In this document: positions 20,319 to 28,219 of the stretch, piece by piece
Position numbering within the stretch: the stretch's first letter is position 1
Layout: each line of letters begins with the position of its first letter
Assembly (NCBI GenBank): GCA_963697675.1
Contig: CAVOOW010000010.1
Span: 248,001-312,000, forward strand
Source: CAVOOW01 sp963697675
Lineage (GTDB): Bacteria; Actinomycetota; Actinomycetes; JACCUZ01
Length of the DNA: 64,000 nucleotides
Direction: 5' to 3'
Notes under the pieces: model-generated
Databases searched by the model: none
What the model was told of the DNA's origin: nothing
Seen by the model: only the letters and a program-made list of their open reading frames with translations
Translations under genes and position numbers: made by a program

Positions 20319-21965
20319 ATGACTGCCACCGCCTCCACCTCGGCCGGCTCCTACGCGAGCGGGACATCCGACGTACCCCTTCTTGGCGACACCATCGGCG
20401 CGAACCTCGAGGCCACCGTCGCGCGGTTCGGCGAGCGCGAGGCGCTCGTGGACGCGAGCACGGGGCGGCGGCTGACGTACGCCGAGCTCGACTCCCAGGT
20501 CGACGCGCTGGCGCGCGGGCTGCTCGCCCTCGACGTCGCCAAGGGGGACCGGGTCGGCATCTGGGCGCCCAACTGCGTCGAGTGGGTGCTCGTGCAGTAC
20601 GCAACCGCGAAGATCGGCGCGATCCTGGTCAACGTCAACCCGGCCTATCGCACCCACGAGCTGGGCTTCGTGCTGCGGCAGTCAGGCGTGTCGGTGCTGA
20701 TCTCGGCGACGGCGTTCAAGACGAGCGACTACGCGGCGATGGTGGAGGAGGTGCGCGGCGACTGCCCGGCGCTGCGTGAAGTCGTGCTCATCGGTACGGC
20801 GTCGTGGGCCGCGCTGATCGACGGTGCGGAGCGGGTGCCGGGCGAGGCTCTGCGCGCACGGATGGCGGGGCTGTCGTGCGACGACCCGATCAACATCCAG
20901 TACACGTCGGGAACGACCGGATTCCCGAAGGGCGCGACGCTCTCGCACCACAACATCCTCAACAACGGGTTCTTCGTCAGCGAGGTGTGCGGCCACACCG
21001 AGCAGGACCGCATCGCGATCCCCGTGCCCTTCTACCACTGCTTCGGCATGGTGATGGGCAACCTCGGTGCGACCTCGCACGGCGCGTGCATGGTGATCCC
21101 GTCGCCCGGCTTCGACCCGGGTTTGACGCTTCGGGCCGTGCAGGACGAGCGGTGCACGTCGCTCTACGGCGTGCCGACGATGTTCATCGCCCAGCTGCAG
21201 CACCCCGACTTCGCCGGCTTCGACCTGTCGTCGCTGCGCACCGGCATCATGGCCGGCTCGCCGTGCCCGGTCGAGGTGATGAAGCGCGTGGTCTCCGAGA
21301 TGCACATGGCCGAGGTGACGATCGCGTACGGCATGACCGAGACGTCTCCGGTGTCCACCCAGACCCGCCGCGACGACGACCTCGAGCGACGCGTGTCGAC
21401 GGTCGGCACCGTGCACCCGCACGTGGAGGTCAAGGTTGTCGACCCCGAGTCGGACCTGACCCTGCCCCGCGGCGAGTCGGGCGAGCTGTGCACCCGCGGC
21501 TACTCGGTGATGCTGGGCTACTGGGAGGAGCCGGTGAAGACCGCGGAGGTCCTCGATCGGGCCGGCTGGATGCACACCGGCGACCTCGCGACGATGGATG
21601 CCGACGGCTATCTGGAGATCGTCGGCCGGATCAAGGACATGGTCATCCGTGGCGGCGAGAACATCTACCCGCGCGAGATCGAGGAGTTCCTCTACTCCCA
21701 TCCGGACATCGCCGACGTGCAGGTCATCGGCGTGCCCGACGAGCGCTATGGCGAGGAGCTCTGCGCCTGGGTGCGGCTGCGCGAGGGTTCGGACGGGCTG
21801 ACGATCGAGGCGCTGCGGGAGTTCTGCAAGGGCAAGCTGGCCCACTACAAGGTGCCGCGCTACATCCAGGTCGTCGACGAGTTCCCGATGACCGTCACCG
21901 GCAAGATCCGCAAGGTCGAGATGCGCGAGCGCTCCGTGTCCCTGCTCCACCTCGACGCCCCCTGA
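20319..21965 (+). CDS. Acyl-CoA synthetase (AMP-binding, FadD-type)
   Basis: A 548-residue adenylate-forming enzyme that activates a carboxylic acid with ATP and loads CoA. P-loop-like motif YTSGTTGFPKG is at about residue 195, IAYGMTETSPV at about 336, and GWMHTGDLATMDADGYLEIVGRIKDMVIRGGENI (given here by its key residues D, R and K) follows. The catalytic lysine is in the C-terminal TVTGKIRK. It is most like medium- or long-chain fatty acyl-CoA synthetases. It is transcribed divergently from the helicase-associated gene with a 124-bp gap. No partner beta-oxidation gene is adjacent, so the chain-length preference is open. Confidence 0.93.
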   Translation: MTATASTSAGSYASGTSDVPLLGDTIGANLEATVARFGEREALVDASTGRRLTYAELDSQVDALARGLLALDVAKGDRVGIWAPNCVEWVLVQYATAKIGAILVNVNPAYRTHELGFVLRQSGVSVLISATAFKTSDYAAMVEEVRGDCPALREVVLIGTASWAALIDGAERVPGEALRARMAGLSCDDPINIQYTSGTTGFPKGATLSHHNILNNGFFVSEVCGHTEQDRIAIPVPFYHCFGMVMGNLGATSHGACMVIPSPGFDPGLTLRAVQDERCTSLYGVPTMFIAQLQHPDFAGFDLSSLRTGIMAGSPCPVEVMKRVVSEMHMAEVTIAYGMTETSPVSTQTRRDDDLERRVSTVGTVHPHVEVKVVDPESDLTLPRGESGELCTRGYSVMLGYWEEPVKTAEVLDRAGWMHTGDLATMDADGYLEIVGRIKDMVIRGGENIYPREIEEFLYSHPDIADVQVIGVPDERYGEELCAWVRLREGSDGLTIEALREFCKGKLAHYKVPRYIQVVDEFPMTVTGKIRKVEMRERSVSLLHLDAP

Positions 21966-21976
21966 CCCCCTCGCAG

Positions 21977-22065
21977 TTGACGACGTTGGCAGGCGGGGAG
22001 TCGCGCCAATAGGCGTGCACGCCTGCTGAAGCGACGGTTCGCCTGCTGAAGCGACGGTTCGCCTT
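21977..22065. repeat. Nested palindrome copy 1, family AGGCGTGCACGCCT, with 20-bp tandem duplication
   Basis: The core AGGC-GTGCAC-GCCT (22011-22024) is enclosed by GTCGC (22000-22004) and GCGAC (22031-22035). The left flank TTGACGACGTT resembles the outer arm of the copy at 23665. The unit GCCTGCTGAAGCGACGGTTC is present twice in perfect tandem (22021-22040, 22041-22060), so one arm has been duplicated. It fills the gap between the acyl-CoA synthetase and NTF2-like genes. Confidence 0.7.
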
Positions 22066-22122
22066 GTCGAGTCGGGCTTCGGGTACGCCTCCTCTCGCCA
22101 CCGGTCGGGCTACTTTGGCCGC

Positions 22123-22500
22123 ATGTCGACGCCGGATGCTGACCAGGTTCTTGACGCGGCGCAGCGTCGCGCCGCCGCACTCGTCGCTGCGGATGCCGAG
22201 GCTCTGCGATCCCTGATGCATCCGTTGCTGCAGTGGACGACATCCAAGGGCGACGTCCTCTCCTGGGGGCAGTACATCGCCGGCAACACGGCGGGCGGCC
22301 TCGTCTGGAGATCCCAACGGCTCGAGGACACGCGTGTGGCGGTCGTTGGCGACACCGCGATCCTGACGGCGCGGGTGATCGATGAGGTCGCGAGGGACGG
22401 ACAGGACCGGACCTTCGCACTCCGGTTGACCCAGACCTGGGTGCGAGCAGACGCCGGTTGGCGGTGCCTCGCGGGCCATGCGGGGCCTGAGGTTCTGTAG
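22123..22500 (+). CDS. NTF2-like / DUF4440-type protein
   Basis: A 125-residue protein with the alpha+beta cone fold pattern of SnoaL/DUF4440: an N-terminal helix (VLDAAQRRAAALVAADAEAL), LMHPLLQWTTSKGDVLSWGQYI, and a C-terminal strand pair (FALRLTQTWVRADAGWRCLAGHA). Such proteins are small cytoplasmic enzymes or ligand-binding proteins of diverse function; no catalytic residue can be named. It is flanked on both sides by copies of the AGGCGTGCACGCCT palindrome and is probably a single-gene unit. Confidence 0.82.
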   Translation: MSTPDADQVLDAAQRRAAALVAADAEALRSLMHPLLQWTTSKGDVLSWGQYIAGNTAGGLVWRSQRLEDTRVAVVGDTAILTARVIDEVARDGQDRTFALRLTQTWVRADAGWRCLAGHAGPEVL

Positions 22501-22523
22501 CCGCGGCGCTTGCAAGTCAGCCG

Positions 22524-22600
22524 CCTCAGCAGGTGAACAGTCGCGCCAACAGGCATGCACGCCTGCTGAGGCGATGGTTCTCCTTCCAACCGTGGTCAAT
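22524..22600. repeat. Nested palindrome copy 2, family AGGCGTGCACGCCT
   Basis: Outer arms CCTCAGCAGG (22524-22533) and CCTGCTGAGG (22562-22571) are perfectly complementary. The inner core AGGC-ATGCAC-GCCT is at 22551-22564. The block GTCGCGCCAACAGGC (22540-22554) matches copy 1 at 22000-22014 with one change. The right flank AACCGTGGTCAA resembles the outer arm AACGTGGTCAA of copy 3. Confidence 0.7.
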
Positions 22601-22619
22601 CAACGGTACCTTGTGAGAC

Positions 22620-23003
22620 ATGGAACCCGGTGAGGCACGTAACGTGCTGACCCAGTTGCGCCGGGGGACCATCGAGTACTGCGTGCTCGCCGTACTCGCC
22701 GACGGTGAGGAGTACGCCTTCGAACTCGTCCGGCGGCTCTCGGCCGTCGACGGGCTGGTGACCAGCGAGGGCACGATCTACCCGCTGCTGTCCCGGCTGC
22801 GCCGCGACGACATGGTCACGACGACCTGGCAGGAGTCCGACGCCGGTCCGCCGCGCAAGTACTACCGCCTGACCCCGACGGGGCGCCGTGCGCTGTCGGG
22901 CTTCACCGAGGAATGGACGCGCTTCCGCGACGCGGTCGACGAGCTGCTCGTCGGCGGTCGCGGGCCGAGCACAGGGGGAAAGGGTGGCGATCGTGGACAG
23001 TGA
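22620..23003 (+). CDS. PadR-family transcriptional regulator
   Basis: A 127-residue winged-helix repressor. LRRGTIEYCVLAVLADGEEY is followed by the recognition helix region SEGTIYPLLSRLRRDDMV and the wing GPPRKYYRLTPTGRRAL, all hallmarks of PadR. Its stop overlaps the GTG of the next gene (GTGA), which encodes a HAAS membrane protein. This PadR/HAAS pairing is common in Gram-positive bacteria, where the PadR regulator controls the operon and the HAAS protein is thought to signal from the membrane. It is probably autoregulated from the 120-bp upstream region. Confidence 0.93.
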   Translation: MEPGEARNVLTQLRRGTIEYCVLAVLADGEEYAFELVRRLSAVDGLVTSEGTIYPLLSRLRRDDMVTTTWQESDAGPPRKYYRLTPTGRRALSGFTEEWTRFRDAVDELLVGGRGPSTGGKGGDRGQ

Positions 23004-23668
23004 CGCGGCGGAGACGGCGGCTGGTGAGCGACTATCTCGGCCGGCTGAGCACAGCCGCCGGGAGCCTGGCACCCGCCAGGCGGGACGAGCTTGTCGCCGA
23101 GGTGCGCGAACACATCGAACAGGCGACACGGGCCGAGCGCGAGGAGGGCAACCTCGGCGAGGCGGGCGTACGAAACGTCCTCGACAGGCTCGGCCTGCCG
23201 GAGGAGATAGCTCGCGCGGCTGTCGACGATGAGCCGGCCGCTGCCCTGCCCCAAGGCGCTTGGGCGCCAACCCCGCAGGCCGCCAGCCTTCGCGACGTCT
23301 CGACCGTCCTGCTGCTGATGTTCGGCGGTTTCCTCATCGGCATCGGCTGGGTGGTGGGACTCGCGCTGTTGTGGACCTCGCCACGATGGCGCACACGCGA
23401 CAAGTGGCTCGCGACGTTGGTCTGGCCGTTCGGCTACGCCGCGGTGGGCCTTGTCGGCGCAATAGGTGGCTTGTCCGCGACGTCGACGACTCTTTGCACG
23501 TCGTCGTCGGCGGTGCGTGCAGGGGCGGCCGCGCACCAGACCTGCACCACCAGCGGCTTCAGTCTGCCCGGCTGGCTCGGTCTCGTGGTGCTCGCGGTCT
23601 TGCTGGTCGGCCCGATCCTGGTCGCCGTCCACCTGCTCCGTACCCCGAGCACACCGGCCGGCTATTGA
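23000..23668 (+). CDS. HAAS-domain membrane protein
   Basis: A 222-residue protein. The HAAS domain (VSDYLGRLSTAAGSLAPARR, LVAEVREHIEQA, LGLPEEIARAA) is followed by four hydrophobic segments including VSTVLLLMFGGFLIGIGWVV and WLGLVVLAVLLVGPILVAVH. GTG 23000 overlaps the PadR stop and gives a basic MTRRRRRLVSDY start; GTG 23024 is an alternative. The family usually works with the adjacent PadR regulator as a membrane signalling partner. The stop codon lies inside the outer arm of the following palindrome. Confidence 0.85.
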   Translation: MTRRRRRLVSDYLGRLSTAAGSLAPARRDELVAEVREHIEQATRAEREEGNLGEAGVRNVLDRLGLPEEIARAAVDDEPAAALPQGAWAPTPQAASLRDVSTVLLLMFGGFLIGIGWVVGLALLWTSPRWRTRDKWLATLVWPFGYAAVGLVGAIGGLSATSTTLCTSSSAVRAGAAAHQTCTTSGFSLPGWLGLVVLAVLLVGPILVAVHLLRTPSTPAGY

Positions 23669-23743
23669 CCACGTTCGACAGGCGAACGTCGCGCAACAGG
23701 CGTGCCCGCCTGCTGAGCGACGCCCGCTGCCAAACGTGGTCAA
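23665..23743. repeat. Nested palindrome copy 3, family AGGCGTGCACGCCT
   Basis: Outer arms TTGACCACGTT (23665-23675) and AACGTGGTCAA (23733-23743) are perfect. Inside are GTCGC (23688-23692) / GCGAC (23717-23721) and CAGGC (23697-23701) / GCCTG (23708-23712). This is the clearest example of the nested layout. It starts within the stop codon of the HAAS gene and ends 32 bp before the HAD-LarE start, so it may act as an intercistronic terminator or RNA-stability element. Confidence 0.75.
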
Positions 23744-23775
23744 CTGGCGAACGGGGCGCCGCTTACCCTGGGGGT

Positions 23776-25212
23776 GTGACGCAGCTCGTGGTCGGGTTCG
23801 ACCTGGACATGACCCTCATCGACACCAGACCGGGCATCGCCGCGGTCTGGGACGCCCTGGCGGCCGAGACCGGCGTGCTCATCGACAGCGCCGACGCCGT
23901 GACGCGGCTGGGGCCGCCGCTCGACGAGGAGATGGAGCGATGGTTCCCGGCTGAGCGCATCGCGGAGATGGGCGACCGGTTCCGCGCGCTCTACCCGGGC
24001 CTCGCCGTCGAGCCGACGCCCGCCTTCGCCGGCGCCCGCGCGGCTATCGACGCTGTGCACCGCCATGGCGGACGCGTCGTCGTCGTCACCGGAAAGTACG
24101 GACCCAACGCGCAGCTGCACCTCGACCACCTCGGTCTCGACGTCGACGAGCTGATCGGCTGGCTCTGGGGGGCGGAGAAGGCGACCGCGCTGATCGAGCA
24201 CGGCGCATCGATCTATGTCGGCGACCACCTCGGCGACATCGAGGGTGCCCGGGCCGCGCACGCGCTGAGTGTCGCCGTTCCCACCGGCCCGATCAGTGCC
24301 GACGAGCTCCGCGCGGCGGGTGCGGACGTCGTACTGGAGAATCTCGACGGCTTCCCGGCCTGGCTCGACGAGCACGTCCTGCAGTCACGCCTGGCCGACC
24401 TCGATGCCCAGCTCGCCGCGCTCGGCAGGGTGACCGTCGCGTTCTCCGGCGGCGCCGACTCCGCCTTCCTGCTCGCGGCTGCCGCCCGTGCCCTCGGACC
24501 CGAGAACGTCCTCGCGGCGACCGCGGTCTCCGGCAGTCTGCCGAGCACCGAGCTGGCCGCTGCTCGCGAGTTCGCCGCAGGCCTCGGGGTGCGCCACGTG
24601 ACCCCGGACACCCATGAGCTGGAGCGCGCTGGCTACGCGGCAAACGCCGGCGACCGGTGCTATTTCTGCAAGGCGGAGCTGCTCGACGTCGTACGCCCTC
24701 TTGCCGAGCGGCACGGGCACACCCACGTCGCCACGGGCACCAACGCGGACGACGCGGTGGCCGGCTTTCGCCCGGGTATGCGGGCCGCCGCCGAGCGTGG
24801 TGCCGTGACCCCGCTGCGCGATGCCGGACTCACCAAGGCCCAGGTCCGCACGGCGAGCCGGCGGCTGGGGCTGCCGACCTGGGACAAACCCGCCGCCGCG
24901 TGTCTGTCGAGCCGCATCGCCTACGGGGTCGCGATCACCCCCGCCCGGCTGGCGCGGGTCGACCGGGCCGAGTCCGCCCTGCGCGCCGCGCTGGCCGTCG
25001 CGGGCATCCCGGTCCGCGACCTGCGGGTGCGCGACCTGGGAGATGTGGCCCGCGTGGAGGTCGACGCGGCGGCCGTCGCCAAGGTCGCGGAGGCCCCGGA
25101 AGTGCTCGCCGCCGTCGGTCAGGCGGGCTTCAAGCGGGTCGAGGTCGACCCGCAAGGTTTCCGGTCCGGAGCGATGAACGAGCTGCTCCCTGACCCCGAG
25201 CCGTTCCGCTGA
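23776..25212 (+). CDS. HAD-family hydrolase fused to LarE-type sulfur transferase
   Basis: A 478-residue fusion from GTG 23776. Residues 1-210 are a HAD phosphatase: DLDMTLIDT (nucleophile), VVVVTGKYG (motif II) and IYVGDHLGDIEGA (motif IV). Residues 215-478 resemble LarE: PP-loop VAFSGGADSAFLL at about 222, NAGDRCYFCKAELL, GTNADDAVAGFRPG, and KPAAACLSSRIAYG containing the position of the sacrificial cysteine known from LarE of the lactate racemase nickel-pincer cofactor pathway. No larB, larC or larA lies nearby. There is no stop or frame change at the junction, so the fusion is read directly. The HAD part might remove a phosphate or pyrophosphate from a related nucleotide substrate. Confidence 0.85.
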   Translation: MTQLVVGFDLDMTLIDTRPGIAAVWDALAAETGVLIDSADAVTRLGPPLDEEMERWFPAERIAEMGDRFRALYPGLAVEPTPAFAGARAAIDAVHRHGGRVVVVTGKYGPNAQLHLDHLGLDVDELIGWLWGAEKATALIEHGASIYVGDHLGDIEGARAAHALSVAVPTGPISADELRAAGADVVLENLDGFPAWLDEHVLQSRLADLDAQLAALGRVTVAFSGGADSAFLLAAAARALGPENVLAATAVSGSLPSTELAAAREFAAGLGVRHVTPDTHELERAGYAANAGDRCYFCKAELLDVVRPLAERHGHTHVATGTNADDAVAGFRPGMRAAAERGAVTPLRDAGLTKAQVRTASRRLGLPTWDKPAAACLSSRIAYGVAITPARLARVDRAESALRAALAVAGIPVRDLRVRDLGDVARVEVDAAAVAKVAEAPEVLAAVGQAGFKRVEVDPQGFRSGAMNELLPDPEPFR

Positions 25213-25360
25213 CGACAAACTTCCGCGTACTGTCGCGCTCAGCGAGATAGGCTGGACGGCCGCGTACACACGGCGTCACACTCATCCGGCGCCCAGGCCC
25301 GATCGCCGCCCAAGCGCGAATGCCCCACCACCCATGACGACACGACTGCAGAGGTGACCC

Positions 25361-25756
25361 GTGCCTACCGGCAAGGTCAAGTGGTACGACACCGAGAAGG
25401 GCTTCGGCTTTCTCACCCGTGACGACGGCGGCGACGTCTTCGTGCACCGCGACGCGCTCCCGCAAGGCGTGCCGGGCCTCAAGCCAGGCTCGCGCGTGGA
25501 GTTCGGCATCGTCGACGGGCGGCGTGGTGAGCAGGCCCTGACCGTCAAGGTCCTCGACCCCATGCCCTCGGTGGCGGCGGCAGCTGCCGCGGCACACCGC
25601 AAGCCGGCTGACGACATGGCGATCATCGTCGAAGACGTGATCAAGCTGCTCGACGACATCGGCAACTCGTTGCGACGGGGGCGCTACCCCGATCGCGGCG
25701 CCGCGAAGAAGACGGCTGCCGTCCTGCGCGCCGTGGCGGCCGACCTCGAGGCCTGA
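25361..25756 (+). CDS. Cold-shock domain protein with C-terminal extension
   Basis: A 131-residue protein. Residues 1-66 are a cold-shock domain with RNP1 KGFGFLT and RNP2 VFVHRDAL, binding single-stranded RNA or DNA. The remaining 65 residues form a helical extension (MAIIVEDVIKLLDDIGNSLR, GAAKKTAAVLRAVAADLEA), a form seen in actinobacteria such as the longer CspB (Rv0871) of mycobacteria. GTG 25361 follows GAGG at suitable distance. The 148-bp leader contains TAGGCT at 25248-25253 as a possible -10 box, leaving a 5' UTR of about 100 nt as is common for cold-shock genes. It faces a convergent MFS gene. Confidence 0.92.
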   Translation: MPTGKVKWYDTEKGFGFLTRDDGGDVFVHRDALPQGVPGLKPGSRVEFGIVDGRRGEQALTVKVLDPMPSVAAAAAAAHRKPADDMAIIVEDVIKLLDDIGNSLRRGRYPDRGAAKKTAAVLRAVAADLEA

Positions 25757-25770
25757 CGCCCGTTGAGCCG

Positions 25771-25822
25771 GTGATCACGAAGGATCCGGCCGGTTCTAGC
25801 CGGTCGGATCGTTCATGATCAC
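25771..25822. terminator. Bidirectional stem-loop between convergent genes
   Basis: Arms GTGATCACGAAGGATCCGGC plus CGG (25771-25793) and 25800-25822 match at 20 of 23 positions around a 6-base loop. It lies between the cold-shock stop (25756) and the stop of the convergent MFS gene (25839), so it can serve both transcripts. Confidence 0.75.
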
Positions 25823-25838
25823 GCCGAGAGGGGCGTTT

Positions 25839-27170
25839 CTAGGTACGGCTGCGCCGGCGGAGGTCGCGCAGGGTGAGGGCCAGCATGGCCAGGAGTCCGG
25901 CCGCGGCCATGCTCAGCCCCAGCCGTCCGTTGAGCGGCAGCCCGATGCCGATGGCGCCGCCCACGACCCAGGAAAGCTGCAGCACCGTCTCGGACCTGGC
26001 GAACGCCGAGGTCCGCACGGCCTCGGGCACGTCGCGCTGCACGATCGCATCCAGGGAGAGCTTGCCCAGCGACTGGGCCAGCCCGGCCGCTGCGGCCACC
26101 GCCACGACGGTCACGATGCCGTAGATGAGTGCTCCGGCCAGGGCTGCGCCGGTCAGGATCGACAGCACTACGGCAATCACGAAGTCCGGGCGGGCCGTCA
26201 ACCGCGACCCGATGGTCGTGCCGACCGTCGAGCCGATCCCTGCCGCCACCGCGACCAGCCCGAACGCGACGGCCGTGTCCAACCCGCCGATCGGGTGCTC
26301 GCGGAGCAGGAACGCGAAGAAGAAGGTCAGGAAGCCGGAGAACGCGCGCAGCGCCCCGTTCGCCCGCAGCGCGACCACGACCGCGTTGCCGACGGCGGTG
26401 CGCCGCGGGATCGGCCCCGTCTCGTCGAGGGAGAGCGTGGTCGGCGTCTCTCCTTCCGTCGAGTCGACCCGCTTCGGCAGCCGCAGCGCGACAACCACGC
26501 CCACGCAGAAGACGACGAAGGTGACCCGAAGCGACCATTCCAGCGAGAAGTACGAGATGCCGGCGGCCACGCCGGCCCCGATGGCGCCGGAGATGATGCC
26601 GGCCAGCGAGATCCGGGAGTTGGCCGCGACCAGCGTGCCCCCCTCCGGCAGCAGCCGTGGCACGGTGGCCGACCGGGTGACGCCGTAGGCCTTGGACGAG
26701 ACCAGGCAGCCGAAGGCAGCGGGATAGAGCGAGAAGTCCTCGCTGTCGACCGCCCCCGCGAGCACCCAGGCGAGGAACGCGCGCACCAGCATTGTGAGCG
26801 CGATCGCCCACCGTCGGCCGTGCCGGAACCGGTCGAGCAGCGGCCCGATGATCGGCGCCATGACGGCGAACGGGGCCATCGTGATGAGCAGGTAGAGGGC
26901 GACCCTGCCCCTGGCCTCACCGGTCGGCACCGAGAAGAAGAGCGTGTTGGCCAGTGCGACCGCCACCATGGCGTCACCCGCGGTGTTGATGCCATGCAGC
27001 TCGATCAGCCGGCCCAGGCCCGATTCGCCGGCGCCCTTCGCGTCGGTCACCCGCCGGATGCGGCGGCCGGTGCCGCGGGCGGCCGACCCGGTGCGATGCG
27101 CGGCCGAGCTCATGGAGCGCGCGGCGCCCCGGGACAGGTCGCTCAACCGTCCCCGCCGCGTCGTGTCCAC
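25839..27170 (-). CDS. MFS-family membrane transporter (Rv0876c-like position)
   Basis: A 443-residue protein with 10-12 predicted helices. A basic cytoplasmic N-terminus of about 50 residues precedes LGRLIELHGINTAGDAMVAV, and the first half contains MAPIIGPLLDRFRHGRRWAI, the MFS loop 2-3 signature (G-x-x-x-D-R-x-x-R-R). Substrate is unknown. Its place between the cold-shock gene and DUF3027 matches, from memory, Rv0876c in Mycobacterium tuberculosis. GTG 27170 is the start; an ATG 57 bp further in is possible. A large palindrome separates it from the divergent DUF3027 gene. Confidence 0.88.
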   Translation of the reverse strand: MDTTRRGRLSDLSRGAARSMSSAAHRTGSAARGTGRRIRRVTDAKGAGESGLGRLIELHGINTAGDAMVAVALANTLFFSVPTGEARGRVALYLLITMAPFAVMAPIIGPLLDRFRHGRRWAIALTMLVRAFLAWVLAGAVDSEDFSLYPAAFGCLVSSKAYGVTRSATVPRLLPEGGTLVAANSRISLAGIISGAIGAGVAAGISYFSLEWSLRVTFVVFCVGVVVALRLPKRVDSTEGETPTTLSLDETGPIPRRTAVGNAVVVALRANGALRAFSGFLTFFFAFLLREHPIGGLDTAVAFGLVAVAAGIGSTVGTTIGSRLTARPDFVIAVVLSILTGAALAGALIYGIVTVVAVAAAAGLAQSLGKLSLDAIVQRDVPEAVRTSAFARSETVLQLSWVVGGAIGIGLPLNGRLGLSMAAAGLLAMLALTLRDLRRRSRT

Positions 27171-27199
27171 TGCTCCATCCTGCCCGCTGCCTGCGACGT

Positions 27200-27289
27200 G
27201 AATCGACCACGTTCACCATGCATGCACCCCGTTCGCAAGGCGTGCACGCCTTGCGAACCGTCCGTACGCATGCTGAACGTGGTCGATTC
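27200..27289. repeat. Nested palindrome copy 4, family AGGCGTGCACGCCT, between divergent genes
   Basis: Outer arms GAATCGACCACGTTCA (27200-27215) and the perfect complement 27274-27289 enclose a 28-bp perfect palindrome at 27231-27258 centred on AGGCGTGCACGCCT. Additional GCATGC blocks lie between the arms. Total span is 90 bp. Because it sits between the divergently transcribed MFS and DUF3027 genes, terminator function is unlikely; it might be a protein-binding site or a mobile REP-like element. Confidence 0.8.
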
Positions 27290-27349
27290 CAAGGGGGGTC
27301 GGGCGACGGGTTCGCGTCGGACGGCGTCCATGGGGGAGAATCTGACCTC

Positions 27350-28219
27350 GTGACCATCGCCACCGAACCGACGACGCTCATCGGCCGCCGGGCGAACGCA
27401 GACGCGGTGCTGGCCGACGCGGTCGAGGTTGCCCGGGACGCAGCGGTCGAGCTGGCCGGTGCGGCCGCCATGGTGGGCGAGCACCTCGGTGCCCACGCCG
27501 AAGGCGAGCGGCTGGTCACGCACGACTTCGCCTGTCTCGACCCGGCCTACCGCGGCTGGCGCTGGGCGGTCACCGTCACCCGGGCGTCCCGCAGCAAGAC
27601 GGTGACCATCGACGAGGCCGTGCTGCTGCCCGGTCCCGACTCGCTGCTCCCGCCGCCGTGGGTGCCGTGGAGCGAGCGGCTCAAGCCCGGTGACCTGGGC
27701 GTCGGCGACCTGCTGATCACCGAGGAGGACGACGATCGTCTGGAGCCTGGCTACGCCGGCTCGGTCGCCCTCGGCGAACGCGTCGAGGAGGTGGCTGACG
27801 AGATCGACCGGGTGGCCATCTGGGAGCTCGGCCTGGGGCGGGCCCGCGTCCTGTCACCGATCGGGCGCGACGACGCCACCGACCGCTGGTACTCCGGCGA
27901 CCGCGGCCCCACCGCCCCCATCGCCGTGGCCGCGCCGGCGCCCTGCTCGACCTGCGGCTTCTTCCTGCCGCTGGCCGGCTCGATGCGCCGCGTGTTCGGT
28001 GTGTGCGCAAACGAGTTCTCCCCCGGTGACGGCACCGTGGTCTCCGTCGACCACGGGTGCGGCGCCCACTCCGAGGTCGCCGTGCTGCCCGGCCCGATCG
28101 TCGTGACGCCGCCGGTCGTGGACGAGATGGACTACGACGTCATCACGTTGCACCCGGTCGAGCATGCGCCCGGCTCGGTCGACGACGAGGCGCCACCCGA
28201 GGATCTCGGCCACTCCTGA
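27350..28219 (+). CDS. DUF3027 domain-containing protein
   Basis: A 289-residue cytoplasmic protein conserved in actinobacteria; function unknown. Features are an N-terminal helical region (ADAVLADAVEVARDAAVELA), HDFACLDPAYRGWRWAVTVTR, PPPWVPWSERLKPGDLGVGD, and a cysteine cluster CSTCGFF...GVCANEFSP...VDHGCGAHSE that looks like a zinc-binding site. GTG 27350 has GGGGGAG 12 bp upstream. Its stop codon overlaps the apparent start of the sacsin-like gene, so the two are likely co-expressed. The position next to cold-shock and MFS genes parallels Rv0877 in mycobacteria (from memory). Confidence 0.9.
   Translation: MTIATEPTTLIGRRANADAVLADAVEVARDAAVELAGAAAMVGEHLGAHAEGERLVTHDFACLDPAYRGWRWAVTVTRASRSKTVTIDEAVLLPGPDSLLPPPWVPWSERLKPGDLGVGDLLITEEDDDRLEPGYAGSVALGERVEEVADEIDRVAIWELGLGRARVLSPIGRDDATDRWYSGDRGPTAPIAVAAPAPCSTCGFFLPLAGSMRRVFGVCANEFSPGDGTVVSVDHGCGAHSEVAVLPGPIVVTPPVVDEMDYDVITLHPVEHAPGSVDDEAPPEDLGHS

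Noticed and set aside
21977..23743. Possible CRISPR array from the repeated AGGCGTGCACGCCT cores
   Set aside because: Spacing is irregular (hundreds of bp with genes in between) and there are no cas genes; these are dispersed palindromes.
25815..27353. Long open frame of over 500 codons antisense to the MFS gene
   Set aside because: Composition is Arg/Asp/Gln-rich with no domain, as expected from the complement of a GC-rich gene; the MFS protein on the other strand is clearly real.
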